Program-made: the position numbers and the translations under genes
Shown here: piece after piece, positions 1-8,213 of the stretch
Layout of the letters: every line of letters begins with the position of its first letter
Numbering within the stretch: the first letter of the stretch is position 1
Assembly (NCBI GenBank): GCA_947480815.1
Contig: CANKEA010000002.1
Coordinates: 1-21,926 of the forward strand
Source: Caulobacterales bacterium
GTDB lineage: Bacteria > Pseudomonadota > Alphaproteobacteria > Caulobacterales > Caulobacteraceae
Direction of reading: 5' to 3'
DNA: 21,926 nucleotides
The notes under the pieces: model-generated
Seen by the model: the letters and a program-made list of their open reading frames with translations, nothing else
What the model was told of the DNA's origin: nothing
The model's database searches: none

Positions 1-1097
1 CCACGGTTCCGCAGTACGACGTGAACCTGCCCTTTATCAGCATGAATGCCTCTGGCCCGCTGCACCTCAACATCAAGTTGTCACGCTCCAAGCTGGAAAG
101 CCTGGTCGAGGACCTGATCGCCAAAACCATCGGCCCCTGCGAACAGGCGCTGAAGGATGCCGGTATCCGGAAGTCGGAAATCGACGAAGTGGTGCTGGTC
201 GGCGGTATGACCCGCATGCCCAAGGTGGTCGATGCCGTGAAGGAGTTCTTCGGCCGCGAACCGCACAAGGGAGTCAATCCCGATGAAGTCGTCGCCCTGG
301 GTGCCGCCGTTCAGGCCGGTGTTCTGCAAGGCGACGTCAAGGACGTATTGCTGCTTGACGTGACACCGCTGACGCTTGGCATCGAGACGCTGGGCGGCGT
401 TTTCACACCGCTTATCGAGCGGAATACGACGATCCCGACCAAGCGGAGCCAGACCTTCTCCACTGCTGACGACAATCAGTCGGCCGTGACCATCCGTGTG
501 TTCCAGGGTGAGCGGCCGATGGCGGCCGACAACAAGATGCTGGGCCAGTTCGACCTGGTCGGCCTGCCGCCAGCCCCGCGTGGCGTGCCGCAGGTGGAAG
601 TGACCTTCGATATAGACGCCAACGGCATCGTCAATGTGGCCGCTAAGGACAAGGCGACCAACAAGGAACAGTCGATCCGCATCCAGGCCAACGGCGGCCT
701 CTCCGACGCGGATATCGAAAAAATGGTGCAAGAGGCCGAGGCCAATAAGGCCGCGGATGAAAAGCGTAAGTCGCTTGTCGAGGCCAGGAATCAGGCCGAC
801 GCGGCGTTGCACTCCACTGAAAAAGCCCTGGCTGAGCACGGGGACAAGGTGACCAGCGACGAAAAGGCGGCGATCGAGACCGCGCTCTCCGACCTGAAAG
901 CCATCAAGGACGGCGAGGACGCGGCTGAGATAAACACCAAGACCCAGGCCCTGATTCAGGCTTCGATGAAGCTGGGAGAGGCCATGTACAAGGCTCAGAG
1001 CTCCGGTGAAGCCGGCGCTGAGGAGCCGGCCGCCAAGGCCGACGACGGCGTCGTCGATGCCGAGTTCGAGGAAGTCGACGACAACAAGCCCAATTAA
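1..1097 (+). CDS. dnaK: Chaperone protein DnaK (Hsp70), 3' part
   Basis: This is the cytosolic ATP-dependent Hsp70 chaperone that works with DnaJ and GrpE. The gene is cut by the window edge: the reading frame is open from base 3, so the GTG at 21 is an internal valine and not a start. The 364 residues seen cover the end of the nucleotide-binding domain ([13 protein letters not shown] near bases 190-230), the interdomain linker ([19 protein letters not shown] near 343-400), the substrate-binding beta domain and the helical lid. The protein ends with the acidic DAEFEEVDD tail typical of bacterial DnaK. A full-length protein would be about 630-640 residues by comparison with the family. dnaJ follows after 187 bases, the usual alphaproteobacterial order. 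The promoter region, where heat-shock sigma-32 control would be expected, lies outside the window. I am very sure of the family. Confidence 0.98.
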   Translation, partial: TVPQYDVNLPFISMNASGPLHLNIKLSRSKLESLVEDLIAKTIGPCEQALKDAGIRKSEIDEVVLVGGMTRMPKVVDAVKEFFGREPHKGVNPDEVVALGAAVQAGVLQGDVKDVLLLDVTPLTLGIETLGGVFTPLIERNTTIPTKRSQTFSTADDNQSAVTIRVFQGERPMAADNKMLGQFDLVGLPPAPRGVPQVEVTFDIDANGIVNVAAKDKATNKEQSIRIQANGGLSDADIEKMVQEAEANKAADEKRKSLVEARNQADAALHSTEKALAEHGDKVTSDEKAAIETALSDLKAIKDGEDAAEINTKTQALIQASMKLGEAMYKAQSSGEAGAEEPAAKADDGVVDAEFEEVDDNKPN

Positions 1098-1194
1098 TAC
1101 GGCTTCCGAGTCTTGACGTCTCGCCGAATGGTCGTGGTCCAAATCTCAGGCGATAAAGCCCTGGGGAATGTCGCCGTGACCACGAAGGCAATGC

Positions 1195-1233
1195 CCCCGT
1201 CCCTGCGCCGTTGCGGCTTGCAGCAGGGCGGGG
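1195..1233 (+). promoter_or_regulatory. Stem-loop in the dnaK-dnaJ gap
   Basis: CCCCG (1195-1199) pairs with CGGGG (1229-1233), and CCCTGC (1201-1206) pairs with GCAGGG (1223-1228). This gives 11 base pairs with one bulged T at 1200. The 16-base loop can itself fold as GCCG-TTG-CGGC (1207-1217). No T-tract follows, so it is not a classical intrinsic terminator. It could slow or partly stop transcription, or act as an mRNA processing or stability element between dnaK and dnaJ. That role is inference; the pairing is directly visible. Confidence 0.45.
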
Positions 1234-1284
1234 CCGCTACCACTTCCCATTCTTCTGCAAGCTGAACGGACCGGTCCTGATCCG

Positions 1285-2445
1285 ATGCGCGACTATTACG
1301 AGATCCTGGGGCTGTCGAAGAGCTGCGAAGGCGACGCGATCAAAGCCGCCTTCCGCAAGGCGGCCATGGAATGCCACCCCGACCGCAACCCCGGCTGTGA
1401 GAAATCCGAGAGCCGATTCAAGGAATGCAACGAGGCCTATTCGGTCCTATCCGACCCGCAGAAACGGGCGGCCTATGACCGGTTCGGCCATGCCGGGGTG
1501 AACGGCAATGCCGGCATGGGTGGCGGCGGCCCCGGCTTTGCCGACATGAACGACATCTTCTCCGAAGTGTTTGGCCAGGCCTTTGGCGATATGTTCGGCG
1601 GTGGGCGGCAGGGCCAGCAACAGCGCCGTGGCCCCTCGCGCGGCGATGACCTGCGCTATGATCTCGAGATCAGCTTGGAACAGGCCTATGCTGGGGCCGA
1701 GGTGGAAATTGATGTGCCAGTCTCCATCACCTGCGAGCCCTGCGAGGGTCGGGGTGCCAAGCCGGGTAGCCAGCCCACGGTCTGCGGCGGCTGCGGCGGT
1801 GCTGGGCGAGTGCGCGCCTCTCAGGGCTTTTTCCAGATCGAACGCACCTGTCCGCGCTGCGGGGGCGCGGGGCAGCTGATCCTTGACCCGTGCCCGAGTT
1901 GTCATGGCCAGGGCCATATCCGTAAGACGCGCACCCTGCAGGTCAAGATTCCGGCCGGTGTAGACGATGGCTCGCGCATCCGCCTGGCGGGCGAGGGCGA
2001 TGCGGGTGGTCGCGGCGGCCCGAGGGGTGATCTCTACATCTTCCTGTCGGTTGAAAACCACGACCTGTTCGAGCGCGATGGTCTGGATCTGCTCTGTACC
2101 CTGCCTGCACCCATGGCCAAAGCGGCCTTAGGGGGCGAGATTGAGGCCCCTTGTCTGCTGGGGGGTGAAAACTGTGATGGCAAGCCGAAGGTGATGATCA
2201 AGATCCCCGAAGGCGCACAGACCGGCCACACCGTGCGGGTCAAGGGTCGCGGCATGCCCAGCCTGCGCAACCCGCGCCAGCGTGGCGATTTGGTGGTGGA
2301 GCTGTTCGTTGAGACACCGTCCAAGCTCAACGCCCGTCAGAAGGAACTGTTGCTTGAGCTTGCTGGGCTTTGCGGCGATCAGCAGCACCCGCAGTCGGCT
2401 AAATTCGGCGGCAAGGCTAAGAAGTTCTGGGAAAAACTAGGCTAA
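1285..2445 (+). CDS. dnaJ: Chaperone protein DnaJ (Hsp40)
   Basis: This is the co-chaperone that delivers unfolded clients to DnaK and stimulates its ATPase. The 386-residue protein has the full class I layout. The J domain (about residues 1-70) begins MRDYYEILGLS and carries the HPD motif at residues 31-33. A Gly/Phe-rich region follows (about 75-115). The four zinc-finger repeats of the CxxCxGxG type are CEPCEGRG, CGGCGGAG, CPRCGGAG and CPSCHGQG. The C-terminal substrate-binding domains come next. The segment around GGENCDGKP lengthens the second C-terminal domain compared with the E. coli protein. The ATG at 1285 is fixed by the conserved DYYEILG start, although no strong Shine-Dalgarno sequence precedes it. 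The gene lies downstream of dnaK, probably on the same transcript, and 11 bases before mutS. Confidence 0.98.
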   Translation: MRDYYEILGLSKSCEGDAIKAAFRKAAMECHPDRNPGCEKSESRFKECNEAYSVLSDPQKRAAYDRFGHAGVNGNAGMGGGGPGFADMNDIFSEVFGQAFGDMFGGGRQGQQQRRGPSRGDDLRYDLEISLEQAYAGAEVEIDVPVSITCEPCEGRGAKPGSQPTVCGGCGGAGRVRASQGFFQIERTCPRCGGAGQLILDPCPSCHGQGHIRKTRTLQVKIPAGVDDGSRIRLAGEGDAGGRGGPRGDLYIFLSVENHDLFERDGLDLLCTLPAPMAKAALGGEIEAPCLLGGENCDGKPKVMIKIPEGAQTGHTVRVKGRGMPSLRNPRQRGDLVVELFVETPSKLNARQKELLLELAGLCGDQQHPQSAKFGGKAKKFWEKLG

Positions 2446-2456
2446 AACTCCGGCCA

Positions 2457-5150
2457 ATGGACGACGCCGCCGCCCCGCTTCCTGAAGCCTTTGACGCCAC
2501 CGGCGCTACGCCGGTGATGGCGCAGTTCTTCGAGGCCAAGTCGCAACAGCCCGACGCCCTGGTGTTCTTCCGCATGGGCGATTTCTACGAGCTGTTCTTC
2601 GAAGACGCGGTGAAGGCGTCCGCCGCTCTGGGCATTGCCCTGACCGCGCGAGGCCAGCACAACGGTGGCCCGATCCAGATGTGCGGCGTGCCGGTGCATG
2701 CGGCTGAGGCCTATTTGGCCAAGCTCATCCGTTCGGGCTTCAAGGTCGCCGTCTGCGAGCAGATGGAAAGCCCGGCCGAGGCGCGCAAACGCGGCTCGAA
2801 ATCCATCGTGCGGCGCGCGTTGGTGCGGGTGGTGACGCCCGGCACGCTCACCGAAGACAGCCTGCTCGATGCGCGCGGATCAAACCGCCTGGCCGCCTTG
2901 GCGGTGCGGGCTGGTACGGCGGCGGTGGCCAGCGTGGACATCTCGACGGGCGATGTCGAGGTGCTGAGCGTCGAGCCCAGCGGCATTGCAGCGGCCTTGG
3001 CGTCCCTCGGCGCTGCGGAGGTGCTGGTCCCGGACCGGCTGTTCGCCGATGAAACCCTGAGCGCCGCGCTCAAGAGCATCGGCGGTCTTGTGCAGCCCAT
3101 GGCCAGCGCTCTGGCCGAACCCTATGCAAGTCTTTCCCGCCTGCAGCGCCTCTACGGCGTGGCTTCGCTGGACAGTTTTGGAGATTTCTCCGCCGCCGAG
3201 ATCAGCGCGCTCGGATTGATCGCCGCCCACCTCGAAATCACCCAGGCTGGTAAGCTTCCCGCCCTGCGCCCACCCCGCCGTACCGCCCAGGGCGAGGTCA
3301 TGGCCATAGACCCGGCCGCGCGCACCAGTTTGGAAATCGAACGCAGCACGTCCGGTTCGCGCGAAGGGTCGCTGCTGGGTGCGATCGACCGCACGGTCAC
3401 CTCCGGCGGGGCGCGGCTTCTGGCCGCCCGTCTGGCGCGGCCTCTGCTGGACCCGGCGCGGATCGACCGGCGGCTGGACGCCGTCGAATGGTTCTTTGAG
3501 CGTTATGATCTGCGACAGGGTGTGCGCGAGGGGCTCAAGAGCGCCGGCGATCTGGAGCGGGCCTTCTCGCGGCTTAGTCTGGGTCGCGGCGGACCGCGCG
3601 ACCTTGGCATCCTGCGCGATGCCCTTCATTGCGGCGAGGCCCTGGCCGCCCTGGCGCGGTCGTCGACAGATGCCTTGAATACCTCGCCCGCCAATATCGA
3701 TTCGGCGCTGCGACGCCTGACCGTATCTTTAAATCCGGAGCTAGCCGCCTATCTTGCCGACCTGCGTGAGGGGCTGGGCCCCGACTTGCCGGCCCAAGTC
3801 CGCGACGGCGGCTTTGTCGCGGTCGGCGTCCGCCCCGAACTCGATCAGGCGCGCTCGCTGCGCGATGGCAGCCGCCGCGTGATCCTTGAGCTGGAGCAGG
3901 CGCTGATGGCCTTGAGCGGCGTGCCCTTGAAGGTGCGCCACAACGCCGTGCTGGGCTATTTCGTCGAGGCTACCGCTGGCAAGGCCGACCCGCTTCTGCA
4001 GGCTCCGCTCAATGCGACCTTCATCCACCGCCAGACCCTGGCCAACCAGGTGCGGTTTACAACTGTGGAACTCGCCGACCTGGACGCCAAGATCGCCGCC
4101 GCCGGCGAGCGGGCGCTGGGGATCGAGGTGGCGACCTTTGAGACATGGCGCGAACACGCCGTGGCGCTTAGCGCACCGATTCAGCAGGCCGCTGCCGCCC
4201 TGGCCGCGCTCGATGTCGCCAGCGCCCTTGCCGAATGGGCCGCCGACTGCGGGGCGGTGCGGCCCAAGATTGATGCATCCCTAGCCTTTGAGGCCGAGGC
4301 CGCGCGCCATCCGGTGGTGGAGGCGGCGGTCAAGCGCACCGGCGAACCCTATACGCCAAACGATTGCCGGCTGGACGCCGACGGAGCCGTGGGCGCGCGG
4401 TTGACGATCGTTACCGGGCCGAACATGGCTGGAAAATCGACTTTCCTGCGCCAGAACGCCCTCCTGGCGGTGCTAGCCCAGGCGGGCTGTTTCGTGCCGG
4501 CAAAGCGCTTGCGCCTGGGCGTGGTCGACAAGCTATTCAGCCGCGTCGGCGCGGGCGATGACCTGGCGCGTGGCCGCTCCACCTTCATGATGGAGATGGT
4601 CGAGACCGCCGCAATCCTGGTGCAAGCGACGCCACGTAGCCTGGTGATCCTGGATGAGATCGGTAGGGGCACCGCAACCTGGGACGGCCTGGCGATTGCC
4701 TGGGCCTGTGTCGAGGCCCTGCATGAAACCAACCGCTGCCGCGCCCTCTTCGCCACCCACTATCATGAGCTGGCCCAGTTGGAGGGGCGTCTGAGCCACC
4801 TCTCCAACCTGTCGATGAAAGCACGCGAGTGGAATGGTGAACTGGTGTTCCTGCACGAGGCGCAGGAAGGCCCAGCCGACCGATCCTATGGGGTGCAGGT
4901 GGCTAAGCTGGCGGGTGTGCCCATGCCGGTGGTGATTCGCGCCCGCGAAGTGCTGGACCGGCTAGAGCGGGAAGGACGGTCGCAGATTGGGCTCGACGCC
5001 CTGCCGCTGTTTGCCGCCTTCGCCGAGGAGGTCGCGCCCGACCCGGTCGCCAATAGTGCGGTGGCCAAGGCGGTGGCAGACCTGGAAATCGACCACATGA
5101 GCCCGCGCGAGGCGCTGGACACACTCTACCGGCTCAAACTGTTGCTCTGA
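2457..5150 (+). CDS. mutS: DNA mismatch repair protein MutS
   Basis: MutS recognises base mismatches and small loops and, in its ATP-bound sliding-clamp form, recruits MutL. The 897-residue protein is normal in length for alphaproteobacterial MutS. The mismatch-binding domain I holds the Phe-x-Glu element in MGDFYELF (Phe43, Glu45). The connector, core and clamp domains follow. The ABC-type ATPase has the Walker A GPNMAGKST at residues 654-662, the Walker B LVILDE at 729-734 followed by IGRGT, and the ATHYHEL switch motif. The ATG at 2457 lies 11 bases after the dnaJ stop, so co-transcription is likely. mutL is not in the window. No truncation or missing key residue is visible. The protein is cytosolic and acts on DNA. 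Confidence 0.98.
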   Translation: MDDAAAPLPEAFDATGATPVMAQFFEAKSQQPDALVFFRMGDFYELFFEDAVKASAALGIALTARGQHNGGPIQMCGVPVHAAEAYLAKLIRSGFKVAVCEQMESPAEARKRGSKSIVRRALVRVVTPGTLTEDSLLDARGSNRLAALAVRAGTAAVASVDISTGDVEVLSVEPSGIAAALASLGAAEVLVPDRLFADETLSAALKSIGGLVQPMASALAEPYASLSRLQRLYGVASLDSFGDFSAAEISALGLIAAHLEITQAGKLPALRPPRRTAQGEVMAIDPAARTSLEIERSTSGSREGSLLGAIDRTVTSGGARLLAARLARPLLDPARIDRRLDAVEWFFERYDLRQGVREGLKSAGDLERAFSRLSLGRGGPRDLGILRDALHCGEALAALARSSTDALNTSPANIDSALRRLTVSLNPELAAYLADLREGLGPDLPAQVRDGGFVAVGVRPELDQARSLRDGSRRVILELEQALMALSGVPLKVRHNAVLGYFVEATAGKADPLLQAPLNATFIHRQTLANQVRFTTVELADLDAKIAAAGERALGIEVATFETWREHAVALSAPIQQAAAALAALDVASALAEWAADCGAVRPKIDASLAFEAEAARHPVVEAAVKRTGEPYTPNDCRLDADGAVGARLTIVTGPNMAGKSTFLRQNALLAVLAQAGCFVPAKRLRLGVVDKLFSRVGAGDDLARGRSTFMMEMVETAAILVQATPRSLVILDEIGRGTATWDGLAIAWACVEALHETNRCRALFATHYHELAQLEGRLSHLSNLSMKAREWNGELVFLHEAQEGPADRSYGVQVAKLAGVPMPVVIRAREVLDRLEREGRSQIGLDALPLFAAFAEEVAPDPVANSAVAKAVADLEIDHMSPREALDTLYRLKLLL

Positions 5151-5166
5151 CGATCACAGCTAAAGT

Positions 5167-5272
5167 CCGTCATCCCGGCCACAGCGAAGCGGAAAGCTAG
5201 GACCCAGTGCGAGGTGCGCCGGCCTCTGGGTCCCGGATCGGCGCGGCTGGCGCCGCTTGTCCGGGATGACGG
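5167..5272. repeat. Nested intergenic palindromic repeat (REP-like)
   Basis: The outer arms CCGTCATCCCGG (5167-5178) and CCGGGATGACGG (5261-5272) are perfect 12-base inverted copies. An inner pair, GGACCCAG (5200-5207) and CTGGGTCC (5226-5233), is also perfect. A third small hairpin, CGGCGC-GGCTG-GCGCCG, lies at 5239-5255. The element fills about half of the 225-base gap between mutS and glnD. From general knowledge, intergenic palindromes with GTCATCCCGG / CCGGGATGAC ends are common in alphaproteobacterial genomes, so this is probably one copy of a dispersed family; only one copy is in this window. It could also act as a bidirectional terminator or transcript-end stabiliser for mutS. Confidence 0.75.
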
Positions 5273-5375
5273 TGAAAATATGCCCGCCCACCTTCTGACT
5301 ATCGCGCCGGTTTGGCTGCGACAAGGCGCGCGGGGCCCTATATGGATCGGCGAACATCGCTAAGCTGAAGGCCGA

Positions 5376-8207
5376 ATGCCCCGCCGCCTAAAACCTACCA
5401 AGCTCGAGCATGTGGTCGACGGCCACGCCCTGCGCGCGCGTCTGTCCGCGGCGGCGCTCGACGCCTTGGGCGATGAGGCCGAGCAGCGCCGTCGTGCGTT
5501 GGATATCCTGCGCCAGGCGCTATTTCGCGGGCGGATGATCGCCAAGGAGCGGCTGGAAAACGGTGCTGGTGGCATAGAGACTGCGCGGCTCTTGAGCGGC
5601 GTCACCGACGAGGTCGTCACGGCCCTGTATGACTTCACCACAGTGCACGTGTTCCGCGCGCGCAATCCGACCGAGGGCGAACGGCTTTGCCTGCTGGCGG
5701 TGGGCGGCTATGGTCGCGGCACCCTGGCCCCTTACAGCGACTTGGATCTGCTGTTCCTGCGTCCCTACAAACAGACCCCGCACGCCGAGAGCGTGATTGA
5801 ATATATGCTCTATTCCCTGTGGGACCTGGGCTTCAAGGTCGGGCATGCCTCGCGAACAGTCGAGGAATGTATCAAGCTTTCCAAGGCCGACTTCACCATC
5901 CGCACCTCGATTCTTGAGGCGCGACGCCTGACCGGTGACGAGGCGCTCGGTGCCGATTTGGTCAAGCGGTTCGGCGATGAGGTTATCAAGCCGCCCGGTT
6001 CGGCCGCTGCCTTCGTGTCCGCCAAGCTGCATGAGCGCGACGAGCGGCATGCCCGCGCCGGCATGAGCCGCTACATGGTCGAGCCAAACGTCAAGGAGGG
6101 GAAGGGCGGCCTGCGAGACCTGCACACCCTGATTTGGATCGCCGAATACCTGCATGGCGTGAACAGCGACAACGTCTTCAGCCTCGCCATGTTCGATGAC
6201 CGCGAGCGGCGCACCTTCCATCGCGCGCTCGACTTCCTGCACGCTGTGCGGGCCCACCTACACTTCACTACCGGTCGCCCCGAAGAGCGCCTGACCTTCG
6301 ACCTGCAGCCTGAGATCGCTCGCCGCATGGGCTATGGCGACCGCACCCGAAGCGGTGCCGACCAGCCGGCGGTCGAGCGGTTCACCCGCCGTTATTTCCT
6401 GATCGCCAAGGAGGTCGGGGCCCTGACCCGTACCTTCACTGCCAGCCTCGAGGCCGAACGCCTGAAGGGCGAGCCGCGCGGCCTGTCGCGGTTCCTGCCG
6501 CGCTCGGGCAAGACCCGGCGCAAGTCGCTCGATCATGAAGGCTTCTTCGAGGAAAACGGCCGGCTCAACATCGAGGATCTGTCGATCTTCGAGGGCGATC
6601 CGGTCGATCTGATCCGCCTGTTCAAGATTGCCGATCAGCGCGACCTCGATATCCACCCGCAGGCCTTTACCGCCGTGACGCGCAGTCTTGGCCTGATCAC
6701 CGCTCGGGTGCGCAAAGACCCGGAGGCGGTGCGCGCCTTCCTCGACGTGCTGGCTCACGGGCGCGACACCTATCGCATCCTGACCCTGATGAACGAGGCC
6801 GGGGTGCTGGGCCGGTTCATCCCGGAGTTTGGGCGCATCGTCGCCCAGATGCAGTTCAACATGTATCACTCCTACACGGTGGACGAGCACACGCTGCGGG
6901 CTGTCGGCACCATCGGCGACATCGTCGCCGGACGGTTGATGGATGAGCATCCGCTGTCGGTATCGATCATGCCCCTGATTGACGACCGCGAGAGCCTGTT
7001 TCTGGCCATGCTGTTGCACGACACCGGCAAGGGAGGGCCTGACGGTCAGGAGATCGGCGGCGCACGGGCGGCGCGGGCCGTGGGCGAGCGCATGGGGCTC
7101 GATCCCGCCAAGATCAATCTGATTGCCTGGCTGGTGGAACACCATCTGGTGATGAGCGACTTTGCCCAGAAGCGCGACGTGGCCGATCCGGGCACGGTGG
7201 CCGCTTTCGCCAATATCGTTGAGAATCCAGAACGCCTGCGCATGTTGCTGGTCATCACCGTGGCTGATATCCGTGCCGTGGGGCCGGGGGTTTGGAACGG
7301 CTGGAAGGGCCAACTGCTGCGTGAGCTCTATGCGGCGACAGAAGCCGTGTTCCGTGGCGGACGCGGTTCTGAAGGCGCAGCCAGTGTGCGCCGTCACCAA
7401 TCGGAACTCGCCGCCCAGGCGCGCGAGGCCATGATCGCGGCCGATCCTGAAGCCGCGGAATGGGCCGCCCAGCTTGAAGACGCCTATTTTGTTGCCTTCC
7501 AGACTGACCAGCTGGCCGCCCACGCCATGCTTTCACGCCGAGCCACAATTGGCGCCGGCGCGGCGGCCGAGGCCCGCATTGATCGGGCTCACAATGCCGC
7601 CGAAGTGGTGGTTGCTGCGCGTGACCGGCCGGGCCTGTTCGCGGACCTATCGCTGGCTATCAACAGCCTGGGTGCCAACGTTGTCGGGGCCCGGGTGTTT
7701 ACCTCTCGAAACGGCGAGGCGCTCGACGCCTTCTATGTGCAGGACGTCGCCGGCGATCCATTCGGATCTGACAATCCGCGTATGTTGCAGAAGCTGGTCA
7801 CCACGCTGGAAGCCGCAGCGCGCGGCGAGACCGCCACCTTGGAGACGCGCCGCCCCTACGAACTGGGCCGGGCCGCGGCCTTCTCGATCGCCCCGTCCGT
7901 GGCGGTTGATAATGACTCGTCGGACCATTCCACGGTCATCGAAGCCTCGGGTCGCGACCGCGCCGGGCTGATGGAGGCCCTGGCCCGGATTCTGGCCCAG
8001 GCCGGCCTGTCGATCCAGTCTGCCCATATTGAGAACTATGGAGAGCGGGCAGTTGACGCCTTCTACGTGCAGACCCTGGACGGCGGCAAACTGACCGACG
8101 CCAAGCGCATCGCTACCCTCAAGGCCAGCCTGCTCGTCGCTATCGACTTGCCGGAAGATGCGGCCCGATCGCGCCTGCACCGTGCGCGCGCCAGTGCGGC
8201 CCGCTAG
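5376..8207 (+). CDS. glnD: Bifunctional PII uridylyltransferase / uridylyl-removing enzyme
   Basis: GlnD senses glutamine and adds or removes UMP on PII signalling proteins (GlnB/GlnK), so linking nitrogen status to glutamine synthetase activity and transcription. The 943-residue protein shows the full order. The nucleotidyltransferase domain has GGYGRGT from residue 110 and the metal-binding SDLD (Asp122, Asp124). The helical middle domain follows. The HD hydrolase domain has LLHDTGKGG (His548, Asp549) and a later EHH. Two C-terminal ACT domains start near residues 744 and 854, both with the (D)RPGLF/(D)RAGLM pattern. The ATG at 5376 follows a weak purine stretch. Upstream, TATATG (5339-5344) resembles a -10 box, but no well-spaced -35 box is clear. 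murJ starts within 6 bases of its end, so the two are probably co-transcribed. Confidence 0.97.
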   Translation: MPRRLKPTKLEHVVDGHALRARLSAAALDALGDEAEQRRRALDILRQALFRGRMIAKERLENGAGGIETARLLSGVTDEVVTALYDFTTVHVFRARNPTEGERLCLLAVGGYGRGTLAPYSDLDLLFLRPYKQTPHAESVIEYMLYSLWDLGFKVGHASRTVEECIKLSKADFTIRTSILEARRLTGDEALGADLVKRFGDEVIKPPGSAAAFVSAKLHERDERHARAGMSRYMVEPNVKEGKGGLRDLHTLIWIAEYLHGVNSDNVFSLAMFDDRERRTFHRALDFLHAVRAHLHFTTGRPEERLTFDLQPEIARRMGYGDRTRSGADQPAVERFTRRYFLIAKEVGALTRTFTASLEAERLKGEPRGLSRFLPRSGKTRRKSLDHEGFFEENGRLNIEDLSIFEGDPVDLIRLFKIADQRDLDIHPQAFTAVTRSLGLITARVRKDPEAVRAFLDVLAHGRDTYRILTLMNEAGVLGRFIPEFGRIVAQMQFNMYHSYTVDEHTLRAVGTIGDIVAGRLMDEHPLSVSIMPLIDDRESLFLAMLLHDTGKGGPDGQEIGGARAARAVGERMGLDPAKINLIAWLVEHHLVMSDFAQKRDVADPGTVAAFANIVENPERLRMLLVITVADIRAVGPGVWNGWKGQLLRELYAATEAVFRGGRGSEGAASVRRHQSELAAQAREAMIAADPEAAEWAAQLEDAYFVAFQTDQLAAHAMLSRRATIGAGAAAEARIDRAHNAAEVVVAARDRPGLFADLSLAINSLGANVVGARVFTSRNGEALDAFYVQDVAGDPFGSDNPRMLQKLVTTLEAAARGETATLETRRPYELGRAAAFSIAPSVAVDNDSSDHSTVIEASGRDRAGLMEALARILAQAGLSIQSAHIENYGERAVDAFYVQTLDGGKLTDAKRIATLKASLLVAIDLPEDAARSRLHRARASAAR

Positions 8208-8213
8208 GTGGCC

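Noticed and set aside
21..23. GTG at 21 as the start of a separate short protein
   Set aside because: The frame is open to the window edge and the residues before it (TVPQYD) continue the DnaK sequence, so it is an internal valine.
81..1142. Long open frame (353 codons) on the minus strand opposite dnaK
   Set aside because: It lies almost entirely antisense to a clear DnaK frame and its translation shows no recognisable domain; such shadow frames are expected in high-GC genes. The same holds for long minus-strand frames at 6258-7523, 8475-9356, 10026-11024 and 16571-17635.
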